Shown: positions 33,859 to 44,975 of the stretch, one piece after another
Layout of the letters: every line of letters starts with the position of its first letter
Numbering within the stretch: the stretch's first letter is position 1
Assembly (NCBI GenBank): GCA_022036555.1
Contig: CM039126.1
Span: 8,104,079 to 8,168,078, forward strand
Origin: Microstegium vimineum
Taxonomy: Eukaryota > Streptophyta > Magnoliopsida > Poales > Poaceae
DNA length: 64,000 bases
Direction: 5' to 3'
Notes under the pieces: model-generated
The model's database searches: none
Seen by the model: the letters and a program-made list of their open reading frames with translations, nothing else
Told to the model about the DNA's origin: nothing
Translations under genes and position numbers: made by a program

Positions 33859-34199
33859 CGTGTTATAAAAAAATTGAAAAATTTCCATATCGAGGTTTAC
33901 GTCGAGTATATAGGGAGCTAGCTTAGAGTGTGTGAAAATATTTTTTCCTCTCATATAATGTTTTTTTCCAAATATGCAAAAAAATTAAATTAAGAAAAAA
34001 AGTTTAACCAAACGACGAACACTAACTAGCGCCTTGGAAGGTCTACGTATTGACCTTCCTAGCAGTAGTGTACAATTTCCCTCCATGAAATATATGACAA
34101 AATAATCGATTAGTGTATTCCAAGAAATATGTTCATTTTTATTTTGCATGAATGAAATTGAAATGTAAATGCATCAGCAATTCCATATGGAAGTGTTAA
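33859..34199. other. Intergenic, nothing recognised
   Basis: AT-rich sequence without a plausible gene. Confidence 0.5.
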
Positions 34200-34571
34200 G
34201 CATCTCCAACAATTTGTCAAAATTCACTTGGCAAATATCGTGATTTGATAACTTACTAAAATATATGACAAGTGAAAAAATGGTCTCTCTCTAGCAGTTT
34301 GGCATAATTATTTGAAATTTTTTTGGCAAACTTGCATCAGAAACCTTAAAAGTGAAACAAAAATAGTTTTATATCCTTCCACCTCTGGCAAATTTGCATC
34401 AAAAATCCTAAGAGTGAAACAAAATTAACCTGTGCCCTTCCACCTCTACACGCCGGCGATGCGCGATTTACAAAGTTGGACGTCAAATTATTGGAGGGGT
34501 GATTTTTCTAGTTTTGCCAAAAAAATAAATAAAGGATAGCAAGTGGGTTTGAGAAACTGTTGGATTGGAGA
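34200..34571. mobile_element. Possible MITE with CATCTCCAACA termini
   Basis: CATCTCCAACAATTTGTC near 34203 and the imperfect complement GAAACTGTTGGATTGGAGAAAC near 34553 look like degenerate ends of a Tourist/Harbinger-type MITE. Internally GGCAAATTTGCATCAAAAATCCTAA-type sequence is repeated (near 34330 and 34390). Confidence 0.4.
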
Positions 34572-34777
34572 AACTCTAATGGCTCCATTGGAAAAAGGGA
34601 AGCAAAACCCATGATAGAAAATCTCCCACTAAGAACTAAGATGATAACTATAATTATATCTTATGGACAATCCACTATAGAAAAAGCCTAGGATCCGGGA
34701 AGGATTGAAGTTTCCAAATTAGGTCTAAGAAAGTTATTATTCCTTTTGTGGATGGGAGGCTACTTTAGAGTTTGTGA

Positions 34778-34822
34778 GGGAGAAATCAGACTTTTTTTTT
34801 TATCCAGGGAGAAATCAGACTT
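34778..34822 (-). mobile_element. 13-bp LINE-tail insertion with 16-bp target duplication
   Basis: GGGAGAAATCAGACTT at 34778-34793 is repeated exactly at 34807-34822. Between them lies only TTTTTTTTATCCA, the complement of a poly(A)-ended LINE 3' end. This is the footprint of an extremely 5'-truncated retroposition. Confidence 0.75.
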
Positions 34823-35198
34823 AACGATAATCTACTTGGGGTTAGTCATTCATCTTGCCTTTCTCGGTAGCTAAAGAAAGCGAGCAAACAACTAAGGTGT
34901 AAGGTGACTAACTAGACTATTGTGGGTCCTTTAAAGGGCATATAGGATCAAACTAGTGGTGGGTTTTGGGTTAACATGAAAATGGTTGAAATATTTTTAA
35001 TAGTTTGAATTTTTGGGTCATTACATGTAGCGTAGCGGAGGACAATACCTTTAATGTTAAGGACGGACAAAACAAAAAGAGAAGTGACGTGTGGAGGAAG
35101 AGGACGTCTAGAGTTAAGTACAGTAGGAGTGACGAGAGACGGAAGTGCTCACTAAGACAAAAACATGTTCATTATTAGATCGTCGTCAGTGATTTAAG

Positions 35199-35552
35199 GG
35201 CAGGTACATTGCTACACGTCAGCGGTCTTGTACGTCGTCTCATGCAATGCCACGTAGGATTTTTCTTATGTGGAGGAAAGAGAAATGTGAGAGAGAAAGA
35301 GGTCGTTGTTTCGCGAAACAACCACCTCATGAACTAAGATTTAGGACTATGAGACAATTATTACACCATTGTATCAATTGTTGTTGCCATGCACCTCACA
35401 AGTTAATATTCATCTATGCATAAATTAAGGAATCATGAGTTACTACGAGTCAACTTAAAAAACCAACCATTATATATGTGGTCTGTTAAGTCATCTTAAA
35501 TTACGTGACATTATACGAGGCGACCTATGAGACAACACCAATGTACTTGCCC
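35199..35552. mobile_element. Tourist-type MITE (354 bp)
   Basis: The terminal repeats GGGCAGGTACATTG and CAATGTACTTGCCC are flanked by TAA on both sides, the target duplication of PIF/Harbinger elements. A hairpin GTTGTTTCGCGAAACAAC lies inside near 35306-35326. Confidence 0.88.
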
Positions 35553-35875
35553 TAAGAGCATGAACTAAATGCATCCTAAAAATCAGGTGTCACTAGCCCA
35601 CTATTATATTAATCGAGAGGAGTAAACCTAACAAGAAAAGGTAGTTGCTAGAAAATACTAGCACTCTATCCATCTTTTTTCATATCATAATAAAAATATA
35701 ATATGCGGAAAGAGGAATGTGTTTACTCCTGTTCCAAATTATATATTATTTTTAAATATATAGTTTTTGCTATGTATCTAATCTATATTAAGTTTAGATA
35801 TACAGTAAAAGCTAAATTTCTACTAGTAAACTTTGGATCATAGCATCCAACACACATGATGCCCCGTTGTCGAGC

Positions 35876-36024
35876 CTTGTATAGTATTTTCTCTGTGTTA
35901 AATTATAAGATGTTTCGATATTTTATAATTCATAGATTTTACTCTATATTTGAACATAATATTTATCTAGCTGCATAACCGTAAAAACCAAAATATCTTA
36001 AAATAATTTGGAGCCGAGGGACTA
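35876..36024. mobile_element. Stowaway-like relic in the PME promoter
   Basis: TTCTCTGTGTTAAATTATAAGATGTTTCG and, inverted, TAGTCCCTCGGCTCCAAATTATTTTAAGATATTTTGG form diverged Stowaway arms. It ends about 80 bp before the PME start codon, so it must lie within the PME promoter or leader. Confidence 0.6.
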
Positions 36025-36102
36025 CTTCCGGTATCCAGTACATGTCCCACAGTCCCACTCCCACACCAGACACTAGCTCGCGCAATTGCGCTTCCCAAAA
36101 CC

Positions 36103-38863
36103 ATGGCGCTCGTCATGCTCTCACCGCCGCTGCTCCTCCTCGCCATCCTTCTCCTCACCACCGCCGGCACAACTCAATGCCACAGTCACAAGAACCAGCG
36201 CCACCACACCGGCGGAACTAGAATGCCGCCTAAAAAGACCGCCGCGGCAGGCGCCAGCAGCTCTCCGGCTGACGACACCCTCCACCACGCCATCTGCCAC
36301 ACAACTCCGCACCCAGTGTCCTGCCTGGCAGCCGTGATGGCCTCGCACCTTGGCGCCGCTGGCGGCGTCAGCGCGAAGGTGGCCGAGGCATCGTCCGCAG
36401 TGTCCGTACAGCTCCTCCCGCCGAACATCCTCTCCGTCTTGCTGGCGTCCCTCCACGGGGCGGAGTCGGCGCTGTCGTCGCTCTCCCCGGCGCTCTCCGC
36501 TCTCTCGGCGCCCGCCGGCGGCGCCTCCTCCCCCGCGGGCACCTCGCTCCGCCGCGGCGCTGCGCTGGACTGCCAGGAGCTCCACGCCGCCACGCTGTCG
36601 TCGCTCTCGCGCTCCGCGTCGATGCTCGCGGCGCCCAGCGACGGCGAGGGCCGCCTCCCGGCCGTGCGCGCGCACCTCGCGGCCGCGCTCACCAACAAGG
36701 CCACCTGCCTCGACGGGCTCGCCGGCGCGTCGTCCGGCCCGCGGATCGCCGGGCTCCTCGCGTCCCTCGACGACGCGTACGAGCACGTGTCCAACTCGCT
36801 CGCCCTCGTCGCCACCGGGCGCGGCAGCGGCGGCGTGTCTGCTGCCGCCGGCTTCGTGAACGCCGTGGCGAAGACAGTTCACAACCGGCGGCGGCTGCTC
36901 CAGGACGACGACGACGACGACAGCGGAGGAGACGACGATGGCGACAGCGGCAGTGGCGGGGATGACGACAGCGGTGGGAGCACTGGGCAGCCGGCGGCGG
37001 CGGAGACGGTGATCACAGTGGCGAAGGATGGGACGGGGAACTTCCGGACCGTGGGGGAGGCGGTGGCGGCGGCGCCGAACAACAGCGAGACGAGGACGGT
37101 GATCCACGTGAAGGCCGGGACGTACGAGGAGAACGTGGAGGTTCCGTCGTACAAGACGAACATCGCCCTGGTCGGCGATGGGCGCGACACGACGGTCATC
37201 ACCGGTAGCCGCAGCGCCGCCGATGGCTGGACCACCTTTCGCTCGGCCACTTTCGGTAATAATCGAATCAACATCGAGCTAACTGCAGCACTTTTATTTG
37301 ACATGCATAATTTTCACGAATCGATATTCACCAGTGCACCACGTACGCATGCACTGTGTGGTCTGTGTCGTCAGACCGGCAGTGAGCTTTGTTGCTATTC
37401 ACGGATTCACCGGTGCAAGTGCAATGCAGGGCATATGCCTGGGCTGATCCGTTCATGTTCATGCATGCACTGTGTGGACATGTTAGCATCACGACGGACA
37501 TGGTCTTCAGGCTGTCAGAGATTCAGAGTAGAGATAAGTCGAGTAAAATACAAGACATGGTTCTTGGTCTTGGATAATGACCAGATCGATCAAGAACACA
37601 TACGAGATGTATGTAGGTTCTGATACAGAATTATTTACATGCATGTGCATATGGTGGGGTTCACAGTACATGCTAGGACCCAGTACTCTCCGGAGGTTTG
37701 ACGCAGATATTTGGCCTACTGATCACGTGCATCAACATCGAGCTCTGCAATCTAGCCGTGTCCTTCCGAAAACATCGGTTGGCACTATGGACGTGCATGC
37801 ATGCAGAGGTAGCTTTATCGCCTTTTAGACATGGATCATGGGCTCACGGCTGCCACTCGTCAGGATATTTGGCTGCGCTGCCATCGATCTCATGGCATCT
37901 TGCCAATTCGACGACGAGGTGCTCGCTGACAAAACAGCTCCTGCCATCATGCCAATTTCGACAGGAAGGCGCTCTCTGACAAATGGAATAGCTTTCATTT
38001 TGGCCATGTCCATGAAGTGCACTGAGGCAGGACCCATGCATGCATGCATGCATGGACTAGTCCAAGATATCTCTCTTTTTTTTTTTGGCGATGAAAGAAG
38101 AGTCCAAGATCTCATCTATCGTGCCGACCATTGTACTGGTATGAATGTGCACATGCATGCGTGCAGGCGTCTCCGGCGAGGGTTTCCTGGCGCGCGACGT
38201 GACGTTCCGCAACACGGCGGGCGCGGGCAGCGGGCAAGCGGTGGCGCTGCGCGTGAACGCGGACCTAGCCGCGCTATTCCACTGCGGCGTGGAGGGCCAC
38301 CAGGACGCGCTGTACGCGCACTCGTTCCGGCAATTCTACCGCGAGTGCGCCGTGTCGGGCACCGTCGACGTCGTCTTCGGCGACGCGGCGGCCGTGCTGC
38401 AGTCCTGCGCTCTCCTCGCCAGGGCGCCCGTGCCGGGCCAGTCCGTCGTGCTCACGGCGCATGCCCGCGCCGACCCCAACGAGGACACGGGCATCGCGCT
38501 GCACCACTGCACCGTCTCCGTCTCCGTCTCCGCCGCCGAAGCCCTGCCGCCGGCACGCGCGTGTTCCTCGGCCGGCCCTGGGGCGCGTACGCGCGCGCCG
38601 TCGTCATGGACTCGTACCTGGGCCAGGTCGTGGACCGGGAAGGCTGGGTCGGGTGGCCTGGCGCGGAGCCCGGACGTGGGGACACCGTCTACTTCGGCGA
38701 GTACGGGAATGATGGGCCTGGCGCGGACACGGCGGGCCGCGTGGACTGGGCTGGTGTGCGGCAGATGGAGTACGACGAGGCGGCCCGGTTCGCTGTTGAG
38801 AACTTTATCAATGGCGACGAGTGGCTCGGCGCCACCTCTTTCCCCTACGATGACGACGTCTGA
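36103..38863 (+). CDS. Pectin methylesterase with PMEI pro-region; one-base frame break near the end
   Basis: Exon 1 is 36103-37255 and exon 2 is 38167-38863, with a 911-bp GT..AG intron at the usual VSGEGF boundary. The product has a signal peptide (ALVMLSPPLLLLAILLL), a PMEI-type inhibitor domain (about residues 60-225), an Asp/Gly-rich linker after the subtilase-processing motif RRLL (about residue 263), then the esterase domain starting VAKDGTGNFRTV. Catalytic positions are visible: Gln in SGQAVALRV, Gln-Asp in HQDALY, Asp in GTVDVVFGD, Arg/Trp in LGRPW. The enzyme would demethylesterify cell-wall homogalacturonan. Near 38551 the frame shifts by one base between ALPPA and TRVFLGRPWG, so the last 105 codons are in another frame. 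Either this is a recent pseudogene or a sequence error in a GC-rich run. Full length would be about 616 aa, normal for the family. Confidence 0.88.
38059..38110 (-). mobile_element. LINE-tail insertion in the PME intron
   Basis: AGTCCAAGAT at 38059-38068 is repeated at 38101-38110. Between them lies a T-run followed by GGCGATGAAAGAAG, read as an abortive minus-strand LINE 3' end. The duplication is imperfect beyond 10 bp, so this is less certain than the other tail insertions. Confidence 0.5.
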
Positions 38864-40141
38864 TCTGATCAGCCTGCTTCTTCCTCTGCAAACAAATCTC
38901 AAGAAAATGCAGCTGCTAGCCACTATGCATACCCTGATACCCATCGTCAGTCGTCGACTCGTCGTCAGTAGGTTTTGCTCGTGTTTTAAATTGATAGAGA
39001 GCTTGTTTGGCTGCATTTGTACGCAATTGTAAAGTTGTCACGCGATGTTCGTGAAACTGTTCTCATTCTCTTTTCGCACGTTAAGTGGCCATGCCCTGTT
39101 CTGTTTGCACGTTATATGATTCCCTTATACTCCGTATATATGATATGATTCAGAAATCAGAAGTTCCCTTTGGAACACATGAAAAAAATCTTAACCCCAG
39201 GGAAGTTGTATACTAATGAATGAAATTCTAAGTTTTGAACATGTTTAGTTTTATATATGCTCCCACATAATCCCCTTCATTTCAATGGCTATAAACAATG
39301 GAATTGCGGCGAAATTTGGAAAGTCCAGTCTCTGCTAAAGTCCAAAAGTCTTTCTTCTTGAACCTTATAATTGATGCTGACAAGGTATGAAAGGACAATG
39401 AGATGATCCACTGCCCACTGATGATGTTTCCAACGATGTCGACATTCACAAAGCCTCCAGCCTCAGGCTCACATGGCCACATGGCCCACATGGAATTAAC
39501 AAAGGGCAGCAGCATATTCCGCCATTCTGGTCATCAACTAACCAACACCCAAAAACCCTATCCTGTCTGTATGTTTCCATGTTGTTGCCGGATGAATCCT
39601 CTCAAACGCATTGGTACAGACACAAGTGAGATTCAGAGTCAGATGAGCAACAGAGGGCACATTGTGGCCAGCTGCAAACTGTGCACCTGCTGCAATCCAT
39701 ATGAGGTCCGAATTCAGCGGACAACATCATCGAGGCCAATTTCATTGCATGACATGAATTTTCTTAAGTCCTAATGGTGTTTTACTAAAAATCTTGCAGA
39801 TTTTATCTGGATCGGGGGACCCTGAGAAATAGGCCTTAAATTCGCTCTGCGGTACCGTGAACCAGATATTCAGATCTCCTTTTCTCACTTTATATGCACA
39901 TACATAAAAGTTGGGCTTTAAACAATCTTATCCTTGCAGTAAGTGATTATGTACAAACAAATAATTCTGCCTCAGCACTACACTGAGAACAATAACCGTT
40001 TTCCCCTTTTGTGAAGCCCAAAACGCTGAGCTGAATATGATGAGCAGATATGAGCAAATAAGTGCAACACCACACATTATTCTTGCATATCATCATTGTA
40101 CTATACCACTATGCTTACAGCTTACATGATTAGTTCCTTGC
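38864..40141. other. Spacer between the PME gene and the plastid-protein gene
   Basis: 38864-39120 is probably PME 3' UTR. 39250-40140 has no recognisable domain on either strand; part is the 3' side of the minus-strand gene ending at 40142. Confidence 0.4.
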
Positions 40142-40800
40142 TCAGAGCTGCCTCTTCTGGTCACTCCTGAGCTGAAGAAGATCCACGTCCTCGAAAACCT
40201 GGAGCGTCGCTAGCTGGATGAAATCAGTGACCCGAACCCCGACAGGCCTACAATTTCGAAATCATAGAACAGCATAAGGAGGATCAATTGAACAACGGCA
40301 TACTCATTACACACCAATCATTTTCATTTCTGATCCTTGCCAGCCAAAGAAGAACAAAGACGATCCAAGAAATTCAATTCAGATGCTCACCATGGGAAGG
40401 AGGCCTTCTCTGGCAACCGCATTCCGAGCCTCGGGCCTTCATCGTACCCCTCACAGATCATCTCTCCGTTCTCATCTCTGTAGCATACGATCCCTCTCAA
40501 TTGGTCCTCAAATACCTATGAACCATCAAAAGAACAGATTAGATCGAGAGCCTCTATGCATACATCCTTCTACTTGATGATGTACTCCTGCAAGTAAATG
40601 AAGAACTGCCGCGACACACATACTTGAACCTTCTTGTCTGTCACAGCAATAAAGGAGAGGTGTGGTACTGAAGAACTGCTGCCATGAGCAGAGGTCCTGA
40701 ACCTCAAGGATGACTGCCTGCTTGTGCCTGACCTTGGGCAGATCATGGCCATGGAGGAGGAGGAAGAAGGGTGACGATGGCAAGGGATCCTGGCTGCCAT
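40142..40800 (-). pseudogene. Probable plastid-targeted protein of unknown function, two in-frame stops
   Basis: Exon 1 (40800-40391) and exon 2 (40247-40142) join in frame across a GT..AG intron to make about 171 codons. The start is Ser/Arg-rich like a chloroplast transit peptide. The body reads continuously: LSFIAVTDKKVQVCVSRQFF, then DVCIEALDLICSFDG, VFEDQLRGIVCYRDENGEM, ICEGYDEGPRLGMRLPEKA and VRVTDFIQLATLQVFEDVDL. Two TAG codons interrupt it, one after the EYIIK residues (about 40570) and one just before VFEDQ (about 40510). A 58-base intron spanning both would shift the frame, so splicing does not rescue it. The well-kept frame elsewhere suggests a recent pseudogene or base errors. I recognise the protein as conserved-looking but cannot name the family. 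Confidence 0.6.
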
Positions 40801-41271
40801 TTTGGTTTCTGGTGAAAAGCAAGGTGTTCACCAAACAACCAAAGGTGGGCTTCCACTAGGCTGAAAAGAATACATATATAGGAGATGGACATGGCAGAAG
40901 GGGTCGTGAACCGACTACTACAGCCACATTTTATTGTATAAGACTCAAGAATGAAGGTGTTGGTACTTGTAGCACACTATTTTGCTGATGAAAGAGGAGT
41001 AGTAGTAGCCTAGTAGGGCAGGAGGTGGCAATCATATGCAGGAAAGGGCCAAATGTGTCAATCATATTCTTGTTGAAGGTTAGGCTTGGTGCACACCAAC
41101 GACTATAATTGTTGGTGTCCTCTCCTATGTGTTATTGCTGGCCTGTTCATGCCAAAAAGAAAATGACATCCTTTCACAAGTAAATCAGCATCCAGAAAAA
41201 AAAGAACATTCAATCGTTTCAAAAAGAAAAGCTAATTTGATTTGTTGGGATACACTGTACTGGTAAAGTAT
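40801..41271. other. Upstream flank of the plastid-protein gene
   Basis: TACATATATAGG near 40870 (plus) is the only TATA-like segment close to the minus-strand start. Nothing else was recognised. Confidence 0.35.
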
Positions 41272-41867
41272 TGTTAGGGTGCGCAGCGGAATTCGGCCCA
41301 GCTCGCTATACCCACGAGCCGACACCCCTCGGGCCCAGGTCCACCGGAGCCCACAACATATCTAGACCTTGGGCCTAACTCAACCCAAAAGACTAGCCTG
41401 ATAGGTTAGGGCTGCCCCGCCTTATATGTTGTGCTCCCCCACCATCAATTACCGATGTGGGACTAAACCCAACAATCTCCTCCGTCACACATCGGACCCA
41501 ACTCTTCCATCACACTACACCATGTGATCTCCAAAGACGTTTTTCAGGCTCCGAGTCCAACGCTCATCACACAACCCGTGTGACCTCCAAGCGTTAACGG
41601 GCTCCCCCGTCACATGTGACCCTTGAGATTTAGGTTTTTCCGACCATTGGCTCCGATACCACTTGTTAGAGTGCGCAGCGGAATTCGGCCCATCTCGCTA
41701 TACCCACAAGCCGATATCCCTCCGGTCCAGGTCCACCGGAACCCACAACATATCTAGACCTTGGGCCTAACTCAACCCAAAAGACTAGCCTGATAGGTTA
41801 GGGCTGCCCCCGCCTTATATGTTGTGCTCCCCCACCATCAATTACCGATGTGGGACTAAACCCAACA
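41272..41867 (-). mobile_element. TRIM (terminal-repeat retrotransposon in miniature), complete
   Basis: Two direct repeats of 203 and 204 bp (41272-41474 and 41664-41867) start TGTTAG and end CCCAACA. They enclose a 189-bp spacer. The flanks are AGTAT on both sides (41267-41271 and 41868-41872), a perfect target duplication. On the minus strand TGGTATCGGAGCC follows the 5' terminal repeat as a methionine-tRNA primer site, and a GGAGGAGAT purine tract precedes the other repeat. The terminal repeat begins TGTTGGGTTTAGTCCCACAT in element orientation. It has no coding capacity and must depend on enzymes of other retrotransposons. Confidence 0.92.
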
Positions 41868-41936
41868 AGTATTATATTATCTTTATTTGTCATACGGAGT
41901 ATAAAAGTATTCTCATAATTTTCAGTTATTTTCTAC

Positions 41937-41984
41937 CTTAAGATAATGTCTTTTTTTTTGCGAATCTACTTAAGATAATGTCTT
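41937..41984 (-). mobile_element. 16-bp LINE-tail insertion with 16-bp target duplication
   Basis: CTTAAGATAATGTCTT at 41937-41952 recurs exactly at 41969-41984. The insert TTTTTTTGCGAATCTA is the complement of a short 3' end plus poly(A). Confidence 0.75.
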
Positions 41985-42078
41985 ATGACATATTAGCCAT
42001 AGTCATATTAATAGTCTACTATGAAATCTTATATAAATCCATGACATAAGATTTATATTTTTAGATTTACTATAAGAA

Positions 42079-42220
42079 GTACTTTTATAATCTTTTTTTT
42101 AGGAGAACAGGAGGGGCACGCCCCTACTGGAATATATTAAATAAACTCAGAGAACAAAAACAAAAGGAGGGTTGAGCTCAAAAAGAGGCTCAAGAAACAA
42201 AAAAGGTACTTTTATAATCT
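42079..42220 (-). mobile_element. 112-bp 5'-truncated LINE tail with 15-bp target duplication
   Basis: GTACTTTTATAATCT at 42079-42093 recurs exactly at 42206-42220. The 112-bp insert starts with a T-run and AGGAGAACAGGAGGGGC, like the 3' ends of the larger LINE relics at 43.5 and 45.0 kb. It landed in an AT-rich segment that ends in Stowaway-like AACGGAGGGAGTA near 42333. Confidence 0.8.
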
Positions 42221-42334
42221 ATCATTCATATACTGTGAAACTATAAAGATATTTTGAAATGGATGGTTAAAGATAGTAATGTTTGATTTATTTTAAAGCT
42301 AATGTGACAAGTATATAAAAACGGAGGGAGTATA

Positions 42335-43537
42335 GAACCTTTAGCATAGTTGTCGACATATTGTTCCTTGGACTACAAATCTACAATACTTCAAATTCAA
42401 CTTTGTTATGTTTTTTCGAGACGTTAGATTTTAATTGTGGTCTCAAAAGAGTTCACTTAGCAATATCATCACTAAATTAGAGTCGAAGTCCAATCATAAG
42501 AATGGGGCAATATGCAGCTAATGATGTTCTGTTGCCGCACGCCATCTCTTGCCTGCTTGCTGGGCTCGGTGGTCCCCACACGCAAGCATTATCACCGCAC
42601 CTGTTGATGATAATATTCCTTAATCGACCACCAATGGCTAGGTGACTAGGCTTATCTGGTGATGTCGAAGCTATTTTAAAAATTTACAACATGCACGCTC
42701 AGTCATCAATGGGGTAAATGGTCAAAAACAGGTGGCACTTCTTGTCCTTGCATTGAGGACTTTTTGCAGGTGCTTATTGCTGAGTGCTCTCCACCGGCTC
42801 TAGCTTTTTTGGATGAGCCGTATCAACACAGGACAAGTCATTTTTATTGAAAAAAGAGAAGCATGAGATGTTTTGGAGGAGTCTTGGCAATCACCCTCTA
42901 AAAACTGGCCCCCTATGGCTGATGGCGCCCACACGATCGACACGCTCGCGGCTCACCGCTACCGTCGATGGCGCCCCATGGCTTGTCATTCACGGCTCGC
43001 CCCGGCGATCGATGATGTATCGTGGCCGGTGCACTCATTCCCGTAGGCGGCGAAGCTGTAGGAGAAGGAAGAAGGCAGAGGTGAAAGGGCTAGATTTGCA
43101 CGATTTGGAAATGAAAGAAGGTAGTAGGAGGCGGTGGGGTTGGGAAGTAGAGTAGCCAAGCAGGCCTACGGTTGGTGGGGGCATTGGGCTATACATGGGG
43201 TGGGATGGGCTGGTGGGGTGAGAGTGGGAGATGGCCAAGTCTGTTGGTGGGCCTTGCACCGGGTCAAGTCTATTTATCAGGTCATGTCGTGCCGCCTGCC
43301 ATGCTTGGAAAGCGGCCCAAGCATGACCCTAGCTACCAGGATGTGTTGGCCTGGTCCCACACAACACTAGGCCATGCCATGCCATGCCACCCGCCGTGCT
43401 TGGGAAGCGGCCCAAGCATGGCCCTAGCTACCAGGATGTGCCGACCCAAGCCCACACAACACTGATCGTGTCGTGCTCGTATTCATAACCCGCGCTTATA
43501 CGAGTTAGATACAAAATCTGATTCTTATACATATATT
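42335..43537. other. Intergenic with a GC-rich tandem repeat
   Basis: No gene was recognised. 43300-43375 and 43396-43465 are two copies of a segment reading GCGGCCCAAGCATG..CTAGCTACCAGGATGTG..CCCACACAACACT, about 97 bp apart. Open frames over the repeat have no known domain. Confidence 0.5.
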
Positions 43538-44975
43538 TTTTTTATGAAACTAGAGAGGCCGTAGCCCCTACTAGGATGCTATAAAGCAGTAAAAAAGGAG
43601 AGTCATTGAAAAAACATAATTCAAGAAAAAAGGAGACAAATTAAAGAGAACAAAAAGGAAAGAAAAATCACAACAGATCCTGAGTCCATAGATCAAAGGT
43701 TTGAGAAAATCTAGTTTTAGCCCTTAGAAAAAGAGTCTTCAATTCCTTTTTGAAAGTTTCTTTGGTAGACTGCACACTTGGTTGAACTCCTTTGAAGATA
43801 TATAGTCATTTCTAACTGTCCAGATGGACCAACACATTAGAATTACAACCATAAAAAAGAAGGAAGGATGGGTTTGTTCTCTACTTCTTTTATCTATAAT
43901 ATAGCCTCCAAAATATTTGAATCTATCCAAATTGTGATATCAATAAAAAACCAACAATCCTTGGCAAATTGACAGTACAAAAATGGTGGACATTGGTTCC
44001 TTATTGCCTGTTCACAAAGCACAGAGTTATAGGATTTTAGGTGCATATTCTTTCCTTCTCAAGATGTTTCTAATACTTAGTCTATCCTTTAGCAAAAGCC
44101 AAAAGAATACTTTATGTTTAGGTTGGTAGAAACATTCCCATAACCATTTATAGACTTGTAAGTCTTTGAGATTGAAAAGTTTTCCTAATTGGACTTCCAA
44201 GAATCATTTCGTTCAGTTAAAGGAAAGTGATCTATGAAGGACTATATAAAATGCAGCTGGTCAAAAGCTTCAGTTAAAAGATGGAGATTAAACTGAACCT
44301 CTAAATGTTGATGGGAAAACATCATGCTAACAAAGATTGGCTTTCTCCTTGCAAAAGAGTAAAGTTCAGGAAATTCAAAAAGCAAAGGTTGTTGATTCCA
44401 CTTATCCAGCCAGAAAAAACAGCTCTGCCCATTTTGAAATTAGACTGTGGAAAAGGATTTATAACATTCCAAGAGCTTAAGGAGATCTCACCATCAAAAC
44501 GAGCCTTATTTTACTCTGATTTTGAAGTCTTCAATTTGGGTAGTGCTTTTCCCAAACTAGCTTAACTCAGGGAATATCTTTCTTGTTAAAGAATTTGTCT
44601 AGTTTTTTTTAAGAGGAGGGCTTCATTTTGTTTTTTAAGATTTATTACAACACCAAGACCACCCTCTTCCTTAGGAATACAAACCATTTCCAATGATGCC
44701 TTTGGTGGTTTTTTGGAATTAATGTTAGTTCCCCTCCAAAGACAGTGCTTCCTGAACTTATCAATTTGCTTAATGACCCCTTTAGGAAGAGCGGGAGTAC
44801 TCAAGCAAAAAGTTGGTAAGGCAATCAGGATAACGTTTGTTATCTCTAACCTTTCAGCTTGGGAGAGAAAACTCAAGGTGGAAACCAATCTCCTCTCATA
44901 CTTTGTAATTAGAGGAAGATAGTCTTCAATTCTAGGTTTGGACAGGCCTAAAGATAAGTAAAGGGAAGACTCCTT
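43538..44975 (-). pseudogene. 5'-truncated LINE relic 1
   Basis: A T-run at 43538-43546 marks the 3' end of a minus-strand LINE. A frame near 44888-44586 has the late reverse-transcriptase region (LVSTLSFLSQAERLEI..GVIKQIDKFRKHCLWRG..EEGGLGV). A further piece near 43930-43739 includes MCWSIWTVRND of the C-terminal segment. Frames are interrupted throughout. The relic stops upstream at the poly(T) of the next LINE. Confidence 0.8.

Noticed and set aside
36121..37107. Long open frame antisense to PME exon 1 (328 codons)
   Set aside because: It is Arg/Gly-rich with no domain and lies opposite a clear PMEI-PME gene; GC-rich monocot exons often leave the antisense frame open.
38037..38055. CATGCATGCATG run in the PME intron as a seed-type RY enhancer
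   Set aside because: The repeat is real, but its place inside a 911-bp intron gives no support for a regulatory role.
40391..40800. Short intron to bypass the two stops in the plastid-protein gene
   Set aside because: The only GT..AG pair spanning both stops is 58 bases, shifts the reading frame and runs into another stop.
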